6,459 nucleotides of DNA, from NCBI GenBank assembly GCA_003220955.1, contig QHTW01000152.1, positions 19,742-26,200 of the forward strand, in the 5' to 3' direction. This stretch comes from Gemmatimonadota bacterium (lineage in GTDB: Bacteria; Gemmatimonadota; Gemmatimonadetes; Gemmatimonadales; GWC2-71-9). The stretch's first letter is position 1; every line of letters begins with the position of its first letter. The notes beneath the pieces were generated by a model. That model did not search any database. It was not told the origin of the DNA and worked only from the letters and a program-made list of their open reading frames with translations. Shown in pieces: positions 5,408-6,459 of the stretch. The position numbers and the translations under genes were made by a program.

Positions 5408-6459
5408 CTACGGACAGTCGGCCGGGTCGTTCGGGTTCCGGAAGCCGTTCGCGGAGAGCTGGGCGCTCGGCTGCGGAATGTTCGGATTCACGTTCATCTC
5501 GGTGCCGCCGTAGAACAGACGCCCCGGAATCTTGCCCCGCCATTGCGGGTTTACGGCGCCCGTGTTGTACGGCGTGAGGCGCGGAATGCACATGCGGCGG
5601 TAATCGTTCCACGTCTCCATGTTCTGGAATAGCGTCACGTACTTCTCGGTCATGATCGAGTCGAGCAGGGCGACGCCGGTGATCCCGACCAGTGCGGGAA
5701 GTGGGACCGCCGCGCGCGCGTTGTTGAGATGGGTCAGCGCCAGCGGGTCGCTCCCGGTCTGATTATATGCCTCCGCCAAAATCAGCTCGTTCTCCTGATA
5801 TGTGACCAGTGGCTGGCGGAATGCACCGCAGCCCGCCGCCGGACACATGCGAAGCGAAGTGTTGCCGCTAATACCGTTCAGCGGTGAGACGGTATTGCCG
5901 GGCTGTGCGACGTTCGGGTCGTCGCCGCCGTAGGTACCCAACGCATTCTTGGCGAAGTACTGCGGCAGCCGCGGATCACCACGAGCGTTCATGATATCGA
6001 CCAACGCCTTCCCAGCCACGAGATCCTGACCGAAGGTCGTGGTCTGGAACTGATACCAGATATTCCGCTCCGAAGTGGCCGGGCTATGATACGCGAGGAG
6101 GTCCCCAGCCGTGCTAGTAATCCCTGCAGTCGCCTGCGCGATCACGCTTCCATACACGGTCGCCTTCGTCGCAGCGGCTTCCACCGTGTGGAGCAGGAAG
6201 CGCGCTTTGAGCGTGTGCGCCGCGGCGATCCACTTGGCTTTGTCACCGCCGTACACGAGGTCGTTGCCCAAGGGTCCGTTGCCTGGCCCCCCCAGCTCGA
6301 TGATCGCCTGCGACAGCAGGGATTGGACCGAGTCGTAGACGGTCATCTGATTATCCAGCGTCGGCGTGGCGCTGCCGCCTACCGCGTCCGTGTACGGAAC
6401 GTTGCCCCAGAGGTCGGCGGCGACACCCATGTTGAACGCTTCCCAAATCTTCGCGACTC
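5408..6459 (-). CDS. SusD/RagB-like nutrient-binding outer-membrane lipoprotein, N-terminus outside window
   Basis: SusD/RagB proteins are lipoproteins on the cell surface that cap the SusC barrel and bind the substrate, using a tetratricopeptide-like helical scaffold. The frame is open to the right edge, giving 349 residues from about 6457 to the TAG at 5408-5410. The usual length is about 500, so about 150 N-terminal residues, including the signal, are missing. Visible family hallmarks in order are KIWEAFNMGVAADLWGNVPY, VYDSVQSLLSQAIIELG, LVYGGDKAKWIAAAHTLKAR, a variable region with Cys residues (MCPAAGCGAFRQPL), YQENELILAEAYNQTG and LTHLNNARAA, and finally EKYVTLFQNMETWNDYRRMC with IPGRLFYGGTEMNVNPNIPQ near the end. 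The last parts match the SusD-like_2 branch. A terminator follows, and no susC gene follows in this direction, so its SusC partner should be upstream, beyond 6459. The Met at 6428-6430 is internal and not the real start. Confidence 0.9.
   Translation of the reverse strand, partial: VAKIWEAFNMGVAADLWGNVPYTDAVGGSATPTLDNQMTVYDSVQSLLSQAIIELGGPGNGPLGNDLVYGGDKAKWIAAAHTLKARFLLHTVEAAATKATVYGSVIAQATAGITSTAGDLLAYHSPATSERNIWYQFQTTTFGQDLVAGKALVDIMNARGDPRLPQYFAKNALGTYGGDDPNVAQPGNTVSPLNGISGNTSLRMCPAAGCGAFRQPLVTYQENELILAEAYNQTGSDPLALTHLNNARAAVPLPALVGITGVALLDSIMTEKYVTLFQNMETWNDYRRMCIPRLTPYNTGAVNPQWRGKIPGRLFYGGTEMNVNPNIPQPSAQLSANGFRNPNDPADCP

Noticed and set aside
1..6459. Mobile element, CRISPR array, tRNA/rRNA, or defence system
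   Set aside because: I found no transposase or integrase, terminal inverted repeats, regularly spaced repeats, tRNA-like cloverleaf or defence-family motifs on either strand.

Overview
The window looks like chromosomal DNA of a Gram-negative, outer-membrane-bearing bacterium, most likely a member of the Gemmatimonadota. This rests on high G+C (about two thirds by eye), SusC/RagA and SusD/RagB-type genes in a non-Bacteroidetes codon style, GTG starts, a Kdo transferase gene, and small lipoproteins of a style I associate with that phylum. The taxon is inference; no rRNA or marker gene is present.

Layout: 1-2270 (minus) is a SusC/RagA-like TonB-dependent outer-membrane receptor. Its 3' end lies outside the window and its frame is broken near 700-706. 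Next is a 373-base divergent intergenic region (2271-2643) with a strong hairpin and a possible short upstream ORF. A plus-strand cluster follows: a DsbA-like thiol oxidoreductase gene (2644-3212) broken by an internal deletion with frameshift, waaA/kdtA (3209-4510), and a small probable lipoprotein (4522-4905). Their junctions overlap as GTGA and, for the alternative ATG start at 4507, ATGA. A minus-strand lipoprotein gene (4829-5320) runs into this cluster. Its 3' part reads, on the other strand, as a lipoprotein signal peptide, which suggests a rearrangement junction near 4953-4970. The right end (5408-6459, minus) is the C-terminal two thirds of a SusD/RagB-like nutrient-binding lipoprotein, closed by a GC-rich terminator hairpin.

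How the genes fit together: WaaA transfers Kdo to lipid A at the inner membrane, and the DsbA-like protein would act on thiols in the periplasm. Both are cell-envelope functions. The SusC and SusD pieces are probably not partners. In the usual susC-then-susD order, the partner of this SusD lies beyond 6459 and the partner of this SusC lies before position 1, so the envelope cluster sits between two different SusCD loci.

No defence system, CRISPR array, transposase, phage gene, tRNA or rRNA is visible. The most notable feature is three separate coding lesions within 6.5 kb (about 703, about 2885, about 4960). They mean either real gene decay or errors in the underlying sequence or assembly.
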